NCBI RefSeq assembly: GCF_014193425.1
Contig: NZ_JACHZG010000001.1
Span: 1,984,001 to 2,048,000 of the forward strand
From: Microlunatus antarcticus
Lineage (GTDB): Bacteria > Actinomycetota > Actinomycetes > Propionibacteriales > Propionibacteriaceae
DNA: 64,000 nucleotides
Reading direction: 5' to 3'
The position numbers and the translations under genes are program-made. Within the stretch, counting starts at the first letter, position 1; each line of letters begins with the position of its first letter. The notes below the pieces were generated by a model. The model saw only the letters and a program-made list of their open reading frames with translations, did no database searches and had not been told where the DNA came from. Of this stretch, positions 48,467 to 56,855 are shown piece after piece.

Positions 48467-49415
48467 TGAGCCTCTCGGCCGCGAACCAGGGCTCGGCCGC
48501 CTCCAGCCGCGGCACGGGGACTCCGAGGCGGTGGGCCTCGGCCAGGGTGTCGCGGCAGACCGCGCGCAGCTCCTCGGGATTGGCGTGCGCCTCCATCACC
48601 AGGCGCATCGGCGGGAAGTGGCCGAAGAGCCAGGTCAACACCGGTGCGGCCAGCCCGACCGGCGCCCTGTAGGGCAGCAGGTCTACGCGGTGCCGCTGCA
48701 GGTCGACCCCGCGAGCCTCGGCGAGGGGCAGGAGCTCGCGGGTGGCCAGGATCGCCTCGCGAACGTCGCGCCTGCTCCTGGCCAGGGCAGCGAGGGACCC
48801 GAGTCGCAGGCTCTGGGTGTGGAGGCCGGCGTTCTGCAGGAAGTGGATCGTCAGCCAGCCCCGGAAGTCGGTGGTCTCCGAGATCCTGAACCCAGCCTTC
48901 CGGAACACCGCCCGTACGGCCCGCCCGCGCTCCGACGGCGGTCCGCCGAGCGTGCCGAAGAAGACGACGGGGAGCAGGGCGGCTCGCAGCACACCGTCCT
49001 CGCCGAAGCCGCCGCCCGCGCCCGGGAAGCCCCAGACCACCTGGTCGGCGGGCAGGGCCTGGACCGCGACCGACGGCTCCACCAGGAGGTTGTTGAAGAC
49101 GAGGACGGTGGCGCGGCCGACCCGGGGCGCCAGGAAGGACACGACCTCGGGAAAGCTGTAGTGCTGGACGCTCACCACGATCAGGTCGACGTCGTGGTCC
49201 GGCTCCAGCGACTCGCGGTAGCGGACCGGCCACGTCCCGGTGACCGGGCGCCCGCGCAGGCGGCGGCGTGCGTCGAGCAGCTCGAGGTCGATCGCCGCTC
49301 CGTACTGCACCGGCCGCCCGGGCCGGACGTAGAACTCGACCTCGTGCCCGGCCTGCTCCAGCGCCCACCCGTACGCCACGGCGATCACGCCGCGCCCGAA
49401 CATCAAGATCTTCAT
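48462..49415 (-). CDS. ketopantoate reductase-like (PanE/ApbA) dehydrogenase
   Basis: A 317-residue 6-phosphogluconate-dehydrogenase-like NADPH enzyme. The nucleotide loop MKILMFGRGVIAVAYGWALE has G-R-G-V-I rather than GAGAIG. VDLIVVSVQHYSFPEVVSFL and FNNLLVEPS follow, and the catalytic Lys region is replaced: FLQNAGLHTQSLRLG stands where PanE has KxxxN. It may therefore not make pantoate. Divergent from a TetR gene across paired operators, so it is probably an inducible detoxifying reductase. Confidence 0.78.
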   Translation of the reverse strand: MKILMFGRGVIAVAYGWALEQAGHEVEFYVRPGRPVQYGAAIDLELLDARRRLRGRPVTGTWPVRYRESLEPDHDVDLIVVSVQHYSFPEVVSFLAPRVGRATVLVFNNLLVEPSVAVQALPADQVVWGFPGAGGGFGEDGVLRAALLPVVFFGTLGGPPSERGRAVRAVFRKAGFRISETTDFRGWLTIHFLQNAGLHTQSLRLGSLAALARSRRDVREAILATRELLPLAEARGVDLQRHRVDLLPYRAPVGLAAPVLTWLFGHFPPMRLVMEAHANPEELRAVCRDTLAEAHRLGVPVPRLEAAEPWFAAERLS

Positions 49416-49459
49416 CGCCCCACCTCGCGACCCTCGTCCATTCCAGGCCGCCTAGAATC

Positions 49460-49498
49460 GGAAACTGTCTCCACTTCGAAGATATGGAGGCAGGTTCC
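49460..49498. promoter_or_regulatory. paired TetR-type operators between reductase and TetR genes
   Basis: GGAAACTGTCTCCA (49460-49473) and TGGAGGCAGGTTCC (49485-49498) form an inverted repeat with 12 of 14 pairs, around CTTCGAAGATA. Each arm is itself an imperfect palindrome (GGAAAC-T-GTCTCC). It lies between divergent genes, just before the TetR start. Confidence 0.75.
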
Positions 49499-49520
49499 GC
49501 TTGTCAAAGGAGGACGTCGG

Positions 49521-50081
49521 GTGACCACCAGCAAGCCGCTGCGCGCAGACGCCCGGCGCAACCGCGACGCCCTGCTCGCCAAGGCCCGTGAGCTGTTCGC
49601 GGACGGCCGCTTCGACCTGCGCTTCGACGACTTCGCCCGGCTCGCCGGGGTCGGGACGGGCACGCTCTACCGGCACTTCCCCAACCGTGCGGCGCTGGCC
49701 GAGGCGGTCTACCGCGAGGAGCTCGCCACGCTGTGCGACCGCGGTCGCACATTGCGCGCCACGCTGCCGGCGGCGGAGGCGCTCGCGGCCTTCCTCCGAG
49801 GCTTCGTCAGCCACCTCGGCAGCCACCAGGGCCTGGCGCGCACGCTCGCGACGCTGATGACCGCCCAGCCGGACACCCTTGCCGACGGCGGCCGCGAGCT
49901 GGAGCAGGTGATCGGGGAGCTGCTGGCGGCCGGGGTCGAGGACGGCACCGTCCGCGACGACGTGGGACCCGGCGCCGTGCTGATGGTCCTCCAGGGGATC
50001 TGCACGGCCTGCGGGCACCCGGGATCACGCGCCGACGCCGACCGCGCCGTCACCCTCGTGCTCGACGGCCTGCGCCGGTAG
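49521..50081 (+). CDS. TetR/AcrR-family regulator
   Basis: A 186-residue repressor: LRADARRNRDALLAKARELF, FDDFARLAGVGTGTLYRHFP (recognition helix) and NRAALAEAVYREEL, with a helical C-terminal ligand domain (SBP-type TetR C2-like). AAGGAGG precedes the GTG. It probably binds the double site at 49460-49498 and regulates both itself and the divergent PanE-like reductase. Confidence 0.9.
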   Translation: MTTSKPLRADARRNRDALLAKARELFADGRFDLRFDDFARLAGVGTGTLYRHFPNRAALAEAVYREELATLCDRGRTLRATLPAAEALAAFLRGFVSHLGSHQGLARTLATLMTAQPDTLADGGRELEQVIGELLAAGVEDGTVRDDVGPGAVLMVLQGICTACGHPGSRADADRAVTLVLDGLRR

Positions 50082-50091
50082 AGGCGGTCCG

Positions 50092-51090
50092 CTAGTAGCC
50101 GAGCAGGTCCGCACGCCGGTCGAGCCAGGCGAGGGCCGAGCGGACGCCGTCCTCGAGCGACAGCTCCGCGTGCCACCCGAGCAGCTCACGCGCCCGGTCG
50201 ACGTTCGCGTACGCGCCGGCGGAGTCGCCGGGGCGCCGGGGACCCTCCACCACCGGGACGGGCTTCCCCGTCACCTGCTCGACGAGCGCCACCAGCTCCC
50301 GGACCGTGACGCCACGACCGGTGCCGAGGTTGAGCGTGACGGCGGGCCCCGCCTCCCCGACCACGGCGTCCAGCCGTTCGACGGCGCGGACGTGGGCACG
50401 GGCGAGGTCCCAGACGTGGAGGTAGTCGCGCAACCCCGACCCGTCGCGGGTCGGGAAGTCGGTGCCGGTGAGGGTGAACGTGGGCTGCTCCCCGCGGGCC
50501 GCCATCAGCAGCTGGCCGAGCACGTGGGTGGGGCGCCGGACGTACGGGCCGGTGGTCAGGGACGGGTCCGCGCCCACCGGGTTGAAGTAGCGCAGGCTGA
50601 TCGCCCGGAGCGGTGTCGCGGCGGCCAGGTCAGCGAGGACCGTCTCGATCATCAGCTTGCTGCGCGCGTACGGCGAGCCGGGCCCAGTAGGGGAGTCCTC
50701 GCTCACCTCCGGCGCCGGACCCGGCGCGTACACCGAGGCCGACGAGGAGAACACCACGCGGGTCTGCCCGCTCGAGACCAGCTGGTCCAGCAGCTCGAGG
50801 GAACCGGCGACGTTGTTGCGGTAGTAGGCGTACGGCTGCTCGACCGACTCGGGCACCACGATGCGGGCGGCCATGTGGATCGTGCAGCCGATGTCGGGGT
50901 GGTCGTCGAGCACCCGGGCGACCAGGTGGCGGTCGGCGACGTCGCCCTCGTAGAAGGCCCGGTCGGCGACGAACGACCGGGGGCCGCAGACCAGGGAGTC
51001 CAGGACGACCGGGACGTGACCGGCCAGCTCGAGGGCACGGGCGGTCGTCGACCCGATGTAGCCGGCGCCGCCGGTGATCAGGACCTTCAC
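50092..51090 (-). CDS. galE: UDP-glucose 4-epimerase
   Basis: A 332-residue extended short-chain dehydrogenase that interconverts UDP-glucose and UDP-galactose (or the N-acetyl forms). NAD loop ITGGAGYIGSTTARALELAG (residues 5-24), VVFSSSASVYAP (Ser), and catalytic YARSK near residue 146. SLRYFNPVGA, GSGLRDYLHVWDLARAHVRA and NLGTGRGVTV are family marks. GTG 51090 overlaps the upstream Stealth gene stop as GTGA, so it likely supplies a UDP-sugar to the two Stealth transferases. Confidence 0.93.
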   Translation of the reverse strand: MKVLITGGAGYIGSTTARALELAGHVPVVLDSLVCGPRSFVADRAFYEGDVADRHLVARVLDDHPDIGCTIHMAARIVVPESVEQPYAYYRNNVAGSLELLDQLVSSGQTRVVFSSSASVYAPGPAPEVSEDSPTGPGSPYARSKLMIETVLADLAAATPLRAISLRYFNPVGADPSLTTGPYVRRPTHVLGQLLMAARGEQPTFTLTGTDFPTRDGSGLRDYLHVWDLARAHVRAVERLDAVVGEAGPAVTLNLGTGRGVTVRELVALVEQVTGKPVPVVEGPRRPGDSAGAYANVDRARELLGWHAELSLEDGVRSALAWLDRRADLLGY

Positions 51091-52796
51091 GAGCGCCCTC
51101 CGACTTCCCAGCGCGAGGGCACGGGGAAGTACGCGGCCAGGAAGTCCTGCACGTCGGCGTGGTCGATCGGGGGCTGGTCGGGCGCCGGCGCGTCGTTGAG
51201 GCAGAACACGGACCGGTCGCGGTGCCGCAGCAGCCGCTGCAGCCGGGGTGCCTGCTCGGCCAGGCCGATGTTGACGTAGTCGTAGCTGATCCGGGTGGTC
51301 ACGCCAGCCCCCGTGAGCTCCAGGTAGTACTGCAGCAGCTGGTCCGCGGCGAAGTCGTCGTGGTGCCGGAACGGGTGGCGCAGCACGCGGGCGAAGTCGT
51401 CGGCGAAGAGCTCCTCGAGCTCGTACAGCCGGCTGCGCAGCTGGGCGTGCGGCGTGTGGCGGACCGCCCGCGTGATGGTCGTGCCGAAACGCTCCTCCAG
51501 CATCGCCCGGATGTTCCGACTGATGTTGAGGTGCGGCTCGTCGGTCACGGTCGGCGGCCCGAAGGGGCGGTGCAGCCGGGCGGGGAAGAGTCGCGCGAGC
51601 CCGCTGGGCATGAAGAAGTCGCGCTTGACGACGTCACGGCCGAGGAACACGTCGTCGTTGAGGTAGACGTGGTGCTCGGCCAGGTCCGGGATGTGGTGCA
51701 GCTGGCTGATGATCGCGTTGCTGTTGAAGAGCGGCAGCACGCCGTGGTCCTCGACGATGTCGCGGTGGTCGACCACCGTGAGCCCCGGCGTCTCCTCCGC
51801 CAGCCACGACGGCCGCTGCTGGTCGGTCACCAGCCAGACGTGGCGGACCCAGGGCGCGTACGCGTCGAGCGAGCGGAGCGAGTAGCGCAGCTCGTCGCGG
51901 TCGGTGAAGCGGTTGGCCGCCGCCGACTCCGGGTGGAACGGGGTGCCCTCGACGCGGGCCCGCGTGCGCAGCATGCGGTCGCGCCAGACCGGGTCGGACC
52001 CGTCGACCCAGGTGTAGACGACGTCGACGTCGAAGGTGACGTCCTCCAGCATGACCTGGCCGAAGACGCGCGGTCGCGCGTACACGCGGCCGCCGATCTC
52101 GTGCGGCTCGGTGTCGGCGAGGGTGCCGACGGGGAGCAGGTTGGACGCGACGTTCGAGCGGGGGCCGATCGACATCGGCGACCCGGCGCCCGCGACCTCG
52201 CCCTCCTCCCAGAGCTCGACGTCGCAGCCGTACTGCTGCCCGACCGTCCACGCGCCCGGGGCCGAGCGCACCCGCCGGTACACGCGCACCACCCGCCGGG
52301 TGCCCCACTCGATCGACTCCGCAGCGGCGGCGGGCAACGCACGCCCCACGGAGCGGCTGCCCACGGCGAGCTGGACCTGGGCGGACCGGAGATCGGGAGC
52401 CCGGGCCAGTGCGCTCAGCACCAGGGCCTGGTCGGCGGCGCTCACCGCCAGGGTGTAGCGCGTCGCTGAAGACGTCCGGATCAGCACGTACGGCACACCG
52501 GCGGCCTCGAGGGCCGTCGCGGTGCGGGCGAGGTTGTCCTCGCGGAGCCGCTGAGGATGCCAGTGGGGGTCCGTCACCACCCAGCGTCCGGCCTCGAGGA
52601 CGGCCCGGGGCTCGTTGGACGGCAGCTGCCGGGCCCGCCGCTCGGCCAGGGTCGCGCGGAGGCTGCGCCGGGCGCGGGTGCGCGGCAGGACCAGCACGCG
52701 CAGGGCCCGGACCCGTCGTCCGCCCAGCGTGCCGCGCGCCACCGCGCCCGCCCGGGTGCGGCCCAGCCGCAGCACCGCGCGGCGGTAGGGGCTCAC
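51087..52796 (-). CDS. Stealth-family sugar-phosphate transferase (second of pair)
   Basis: A 569-residue Stealth phosphotransferase, which moves a hexose-1-phosphate from a UDP-sugar to a glycan or lipid. Conserved regions: CR1 DVDVVYTWVDGSDP (256-269), CR2 NRFTDRDELRYSLRSLDAYA (295-314) with WVRHVWLVTD, CR3 YLNDDVFLG (378-386), and CR4 near HRDRSVFCLND. A basic tail and a domain of about 150 residues (YGCDVELWEE at 189-198) precede CR1 and match the same part of its neighbour. GTG start. Lies 22 nt after the first Stealth gene and overlaps galE. Confidence 0.92.
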   Translation of the reverse strand: MSPYRRAVLRLGRTRAGAVARGTLGGRRVRALRVLVLPRTRARRSLRATLAERRARQLPSNEPRAVLEAGRWVVTDPHWHPQRLREDNLARTATALEAAGVPYVLIRTSSATRYTLAVSAADQALVLSALARAPDLRSAQVQLAVGSRSVGRALPAAAAESIEWGTRRVVRVYRRVRSAPGAWTVGQQYGCDVELWEEGEVAGAGSPMSIGPRSNVASNLLPVGTLADTEPHEIGGRVYARPRVFGQVMLEDVTFDVDVVYTWVDGSDPVWRDRMLRTRARVEGTPFHPESAAANRFTDRDELRYSLRSLDAYAPWVRHVWLVTDQQRPSWLAEETPGLTVVDHRDIVEDHGVLPLFNSNAIISQLHHIPDLAEHHVYLNDDVFLGRDVVKRDFFMPSGLARLFPARLHRPFGPPTVTDEPHLNISRNIRAMLEERFGTTITRAVRHTPHAQLRSRLYELEELFADDFARVLRHPFRHHDDFAADQLLQYYLELTGAGVTTRISYDYVNIGLAEQAPRLQRLLRHRDRSVFCLNDAPAPDQPPIDHADVQDFLAAYFPVPSRWEVGGRS

Positions 52797-52818
52797 GCGA
52801 CCTCGCGGGCGAACGGGC

Positions 52819-54540
52819 TCAGCACTCGAACCGGCTGGGGAGGGGGAAGTAGCTCTCGAGGAACCCGGCCACGACGTCGTGCTGACGCTGGGTGGTGAGA
52901 CCGCTCGAGTCGTGGTCGTTCAGGCAGAAGACGTCGCGGTCGCGGCTCTCGAGCAGGAGCGCGAGCCGGTCCGGGGTGTCGGCCCGGGCGATGTCGGCGT
53001 AGAGGTGGCGCAGGCGGCCGGGCACGGCCTTGCCGACGAGATAGCTGTACGCCAGGCCCAGCGACGCGGAGACCGAGAGGTCCGACGGGCTCCGGAACGG
53101 TGCGGAGGCCGTCGCCGCGAGCTCCTCGGCGAACACGTCCTCGAGCTCGTACATCACGGAGCGGCGCAGCGAGTACGGCGCGTGCTGGAACCGGTGCAGC
53201 GTGGTCCGCCCGAACTTGTCGGCCAGCACGTCGCGGTTGTTCTTGGCGGCGCTGGTGATGGGGAGGTCGCTCGCGCGCAGCGGACCGGGCGCGACCTTGA
53301 CGTTGGAGAAGAAGATCTTGGGCAGACCGTTGCCGAGCACGAACAGGCTCGGGTCCACCGGGCGGCCGAAGAAGAAGTCGTCGTTGAGGTACAGGTAGTT
53401 CTCGGCGAGCCCGTCCAGGTGGTGCAGCTGCGACTCGATGGCGTGCGAGTTGAACGTGGGCAGCCGGCCCCGGGACCCGAACAGGGCGGCGTGATCCACG
53501 ACGGTGAGGCGGGAGTGGTCGACGTCGAGCCAGTCCGGCACCTGGTCGTCGGTGACCAGGAAGACGTGGCGGACCCACGGGGCGTACATCTCGAGCGAGC
53601 GCAGGGAGTAGCGCAGCTCGTCGCGCGACGTGAAGCGCGACTCGTTCGCCGCGAGGTCGTGCAGGGGAGCGTTGCGCTCCTCGTGGAGCGCGGCGTCGCG
53701 GCGACGCTGCCAGGCCGGGTCGCTCCCGTCCACCCAGGTGTAGACGACGTCCACCGGGTCGAGGTGCTGCAGGAGGTGCGGGTGCTGCAGCGCGGCCGCC
53801 ACCGGTCGCAGCCGGCCGTCGACCGGCCGCTCGACGACGCCGACCGGCGCCGGCTCCACCGCCTCGGGCAGTGCGTCCGTCGTGCGCTCACCCAGCAGGG
53901 TGCCGCTCTCGAGGAACTCGCCGTTCGAGGTGCGCTGGTGGCTCGGGCCGACCTCGCACCAGAACTGGAGGTCGCACCCCATCTCGGCGCCGCTGAGCAA
54001 CGCCCCGGACGCGGTCGCCAGCGGCTGGAAGACGCGCAGCGTCTTCGTCCGGAGCCCGCGCCGGGTCAACGGGCGGAACCTCGACGGCTGCCGGGAGTAG
54101 ACCGGACCGACCTGGAACGCGGCCGCCGTCAGCCGGTCGGCGAGCGCGCGGTTCGCGAGGGCGCGCTGGGACTCGGGGACGGCGATGACCCGTCGGCGGA
54201 AGGGGTCGACCGACACGAAGACGTGGTCGACGCCGTGCGCGGTGAGCGCCTCGGCGACCTGTGCGGCCTGCTCGGCCCAGACGAGGTCGGACCGGAAGGT
54301 CTCGACGACCCGGGCGAGCGCCGCCCGACCGTCCACCTTGACCCGCACGAAGGTGTCCGCGTCGCCGGTGCGCTGCAGGTTCTTGGACAGGCGCCGACGC
54401 AGGACGGCGGCCCGCGCGTCCGACACCGCCCGCTGCGGGAGGGTCTCGCCCTGGCGTACGAGACGCGCGTACTTCGTCACTGCGCCCGGCGCCGTGCGGC
54501 CGAGATGGTGCCGCACGGTGGTCGGGACGAGAGATGTCAT
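52819..54540 (-). CDS. Stealth-family sugar-phosphate transferase (first of pair)
   Basis: A 573-residue paralogue of the next gene: CR1 DVVYTWVDGSDP (264-275), CR2 SRFTSRDELRYSLRSLEMYA and PWVRHVFLVTDDQVPDWL, CR3 YLNDDFFFG, CR4 RDRDVFCLND. N-terminal domain with ALTAHGVDHVFVSVDP and MGCDLQFWCEVGP (187-199). No signal or TM segment; it probably acts at the inner membrane face on wall or capsule precursors. GAGGGCGG before ATG 54540. First gene of the Stealth-Stealth-galE transcript, whose promoter must be in the following 1-kb region. Confidence 0.92.
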   Translation of the reverse strand: MTSLVPTTVRHHLGRTAPGAVTKYARLVRQGETLPQRAVSDARAAVLRRRLSKNLQRTGDADTFVRVKVDGRAALARVVETFRSDLVWAEQAAQVAEALTAHGVDHVFVSVDPFRRRVIAVPESQRALANRALADRLTAAAFQVGPVYSRQPSRFRPLTRRGLRTKTLRVFQPLATASGALLSGAEMGCDLQFWCEVGPSHQRTSNGEFLESGTLLGERTTDALPEAVEPAPVGVVERPVDGRLRPVAAALQHPHLLQHLDPVDVVYTWVDGSDPAWQRRRDAALHEERNAPLHDLAANESRFTSRDELRYSLRSLEMYAPWVRHVFLVTDDQVPDWLDVDHSRLTVVDHAALFGSRGRLPTFNSHAIESQLHHLDGLAENYLYLNDDFFFGRPVDPSLFVLGNGLPKIFFSNVKVAPGPLRASDLPITSAAKNNRDVLADKFGRTTLHRFQHAPYSLRRSVMYELEDVFAEELAATASAPFRSPSDLSVSASLGLAYSYLVGKAVPGRLRHLYADIARADTPDRLALLLESRDRDVFCLNDHDSSGLTTQRQHDVVAGFLESYFPLPSRFEC

Positions 54541-55528
54541 GTCCGCCCTCTGCCTCCGTGAAGGGCGTGGACCCGCCCATCCTGTTCTTCTGCCGGTCAC
54601 CATAACGACACGAAAGGGACCGACCCCGGTAGCGGAACCCGGGTGTCGGGACATTTGTTGACGCCGGCCCGAAGGCGCGGGAGCTGGGACCCGACGAACC
54701 CGTAGCGACCTGGCGACAACACAGCTCGATCATCAGATCCATGACCACGAGCATCGGTTGGTGACCACGAACCCCCTCTCCTCGTCCGGGTCCCGGGACC
54801 GCGGACGACGCGAATGACGGGCGCGAAGGGGCAGAGCATTCGGAGCCCCGACCAGAACGGGTGGCCCTCTTGGCGTGTGGATTCCCGAAGAAAGATCGAG
54901 AGAAAGAAAGCCGCGAGGTCCAGGACAGAACGGAACGTTGAACTTCGTGCGTGAATGACGTAATCATCTCGGGGTTCCGGCCAGCGACCTTCGCGGTGAA
55001 GAGCCGTCCGCACCGTCCTGCCCGCTCCTGCGGGGCCGCGCCGCCGCTCCACGAGTACGTGGGGCCGCCGCGCTGTCGGTGGTCGAGGAGGCGGAGTGGT
55101 AGGCCGGTCGCCTTCACTTCTTCACCCTGGCAGGAATGCCGAGGACGTCATCAGCGATGGCGGGCTGCTGCGCGAAGCGCTTTTGTCCCCCGCGCGGGGG
55201 ACACATTCCTTTCGGGACGAAGAGTGGTCCGGCAAGCTCCTCGGACAAGACCGCCGTCGACGATTCCTGCTGCTCGATCAAGCGCCGGCAAGCCATTGCC
55301 TGTTCAACCAGTGAATGGTCGAGCAGTTGGGTCTTTCTTCTTCTGTTCTTCTCCGGTGGTGCTTCTCCAGCGTTACGCTCGTGCTTCCCAGACCGGCGCT
55401 GACCGCCTTTCCGCGGCAATGCGAATCGGAATGGGAGTGTTCTCGGCCAGCACGATCAAAGACCTGCTGGTGATCGGCGTCATCGGGGGTGGCGCCGGCA
55501 ACCTCCCCGCACGAACTGAAGGAGTTCC
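54541..55528. other. 988-bp divergent intergenic region, no confident gene
   Basis: The largest gap in the window lies between the Stealth transcript (left) and the surface-protein gene (right). It has lower GC content than the rest (for example AAGAAAGATCGAGAGAAAGA near 54890). A perfect GC palindrome, GTCCCCCGCGCGGGGGAC, lies at 55185-55202. Short ORFs (55114-55419 reverse, 55096-55314 forward) overlap this palindrome and lack typical codon bias. I see no riboswitch family. It may hold long 5' leaders, a small RNA or binding sites. Confidence 0.6.
55185..55202. repeat. perfect 18-bp GC palindrome
   Basis: GTCCCCCGCGCGGGGGAC in the middle of the gene-poor region, flanked by TTTT on the left. 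As RNA it gives a strong hairpin with a small loop. It could be a terminator or part of a regulatory RNA; no U-tract follows on either strand. Confidence 0.4.
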
Positions 55529-56764
55529 ATGTCCCACCCCCGCCGGATCGGAGCCGCCGCGCTCGCGGCTGCCGCCGTCACCCTCACGGTCGCCCTGCCC
55601 GCGCAGGCCGCCACCTTCAACCCGTCTGGCGGCTCCGCCTACGCCACCACCGCGAGCGTCGGCACCCTCGTCAACCTCGGCAAGACCTCCTACGTGCCGC
55701 TGTGCACGACGAAGACGCCGGACTCGGTCTCGAGCAACACCGCGGCGCTGGACCTGGGCGGCCTGCTCGGCAACGTCGGGGCCGCCACCACCACGGTCTC
55801 CACCTCCGAGACCAGCAAGGCGAAGAAGGCCGAGGCCGTCACCGAGGTGGCCGGGACCTCGCTGCTCGCCGGCATCATCCAGGCGGACGCGATCACCTCG
55901 ACCGCCACCGTGACGAAGGACTCGAAGGGGTACGACACCTCCGGGTCCAGCGTGTTCGTCAACCTGAAGATCGCCGGACTGCCGATCAAGGCGTCCCCGA
56001 AGAAGAACACGACGGTGAAGGTGCCCGGGGTGGCCACCGTGGAGCTGAACGCGCAGGACAGCTCGAGCGGCTCGGCCGGCTACAAGGCCGGCACGGCCGC
56101 CATCCGGGTGACGCTGCTCAAGAACAACACGCTCGGGCTGCCGACCGGGAAGATCGTCGTCGGCGGCGCGAACGCGTCGATGCAGAAGACGACGCACGCC
56201 CTGCCCTACGGCAACGCGTACGGCACGCAGCTCAACGTGGCCAGCATCGTCGGCTCCGGCAAGACCGCCGCGGTCACCCTGCCGTGCGGCGGCAGTGCCG
56301 GGAAGACCCGGACCAACTCGATCTCCTCCGTCAGCGCCCCCGGGGTGCTGAAGGTGGGCGCGGTCAAGAGCACCGGCAAGTCGACGGACAGCTCGTCCTC
56401 CACGAAGGCGGCGACGAGCTCGTCGGTGGCGAAGGTGAACCTGCTCGACGGTGTCGTCACCCTGGACGCCGTGAACGCGTCGGCGACCGCGACCCGCAAG
56501 AAGGGCAAGGTCGAGACCTCGTCGTCGGGCACCAAGATCGCCGGCCTCAAGATCAACGGCAAGAAGATCAGCGTCGACGTCAAGGAGAACACCCAGATCG
56601 ACATCGCCGGGATCGGGACGCTCTACCTCCGCAAGGTGGTCAAGACGGGCGTCAGCACCACGGTCGTCGGTGTGCAGCTCGTGCTGAACACCGACACGCT
56701 CGGCCTGAAGTCGGGCACCACCCTGACCGTCGGTTACGCCAAGGCGGGCGTCAGCGCCAGCTGA
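55529..56764 (+). CDS. secreted choice-of-anchor P family surface protein with duplicated domain
   Basis: A 411-residue exported protein. Signal peptide AALAAAAVTLTVALPAQAAT (cleavage about residue 28). Two copies of one beta-rich module follow: the first from about 75 to 230 (TSLLAGIIQADAITSTATV ... VATVELNAQD ... TLGLPTGKIVVGGANA), the second from about 295 to 408 (KVNLLDGVVTLDAVNASATA ... IGTLYLRKV ... TLGLKSGTTLTVGYAKAG). These match the choice-of-anchor P proteins of actinobacteria. Two cysteine pairs suggest disulfides. AAGGAG precedes the ATG. Function unknown; it may be attached to the wall glycan built by the Stealth/GalE genes next door. Confidence 0.83.
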   Translation: MSHPRRIGAAALAAAAVTLTVALPAQAATFNPSGGSAYATTASVGTLVNLGKTSYVPLCTTKTPDSVSSNTAALDLGGLLGNVGAATTTVSTSETSKAKKAEAVTEVAGTSLLAGIIQADAITSTATVTKDSKGYDTSGSSVFVNLKIAGLPIKASPKKNTTVKVPGVATVELNAQDSSSGSAGYKAGTAAIRVTLLKNNTLGLPTGKIVVGGANASMQKTTHALPYGNAYGTQLNVASIVGSGKTAAVTLPCGGSAGKTRTNSISSVSAPGVLKVGAVKSTGKSTDSSSSTKAATSSSVAKVNLLDGVVTLDAVNASATATRKKGKVETSSSGTKIAGLKINGKKISVDVKENTQIDIAGIGTLYLRKVVKTGVSTTVVGVQLVLNTDTLGLKSGTTLTVGYAKAGVSAS

Positions 56765-56771
56765 GCCACCA

Positions 56772-56855
56772 CCTCGCCAGCCCTCCGCCGGGCTGGTCGA
56801 GGGGAAGAAGTCACACCGGTCGACCTCCGTACGCACCCGCGTGCGGAGGTCGACC
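56772..56855. terminator. two terminator hairpins, the second inside the hydrolase coding end
   Basis: CAGCCC/GGGCTG extended by CCTCG/CGAGG forms a hairpin at 56772-56802, just after the surface-protein stop. A second, very strong one has perfect 12-bp arms GGTCGACCTCCG (56818-56829) and CGGAGGTCGACC (56844-56855). It lies within the last 15 codons of the reverse-strand hydrolase. Bidirectional termination is likely. Confidence 0.7.

Noticed and set aside
55114-55419. 101-codon reverse ORF in the gene-poor region
   Set aside because: Mixed third-position composition, no ribosome site, overlaps a GC palindrome read on both strands; no family seen. Kept only as a note.
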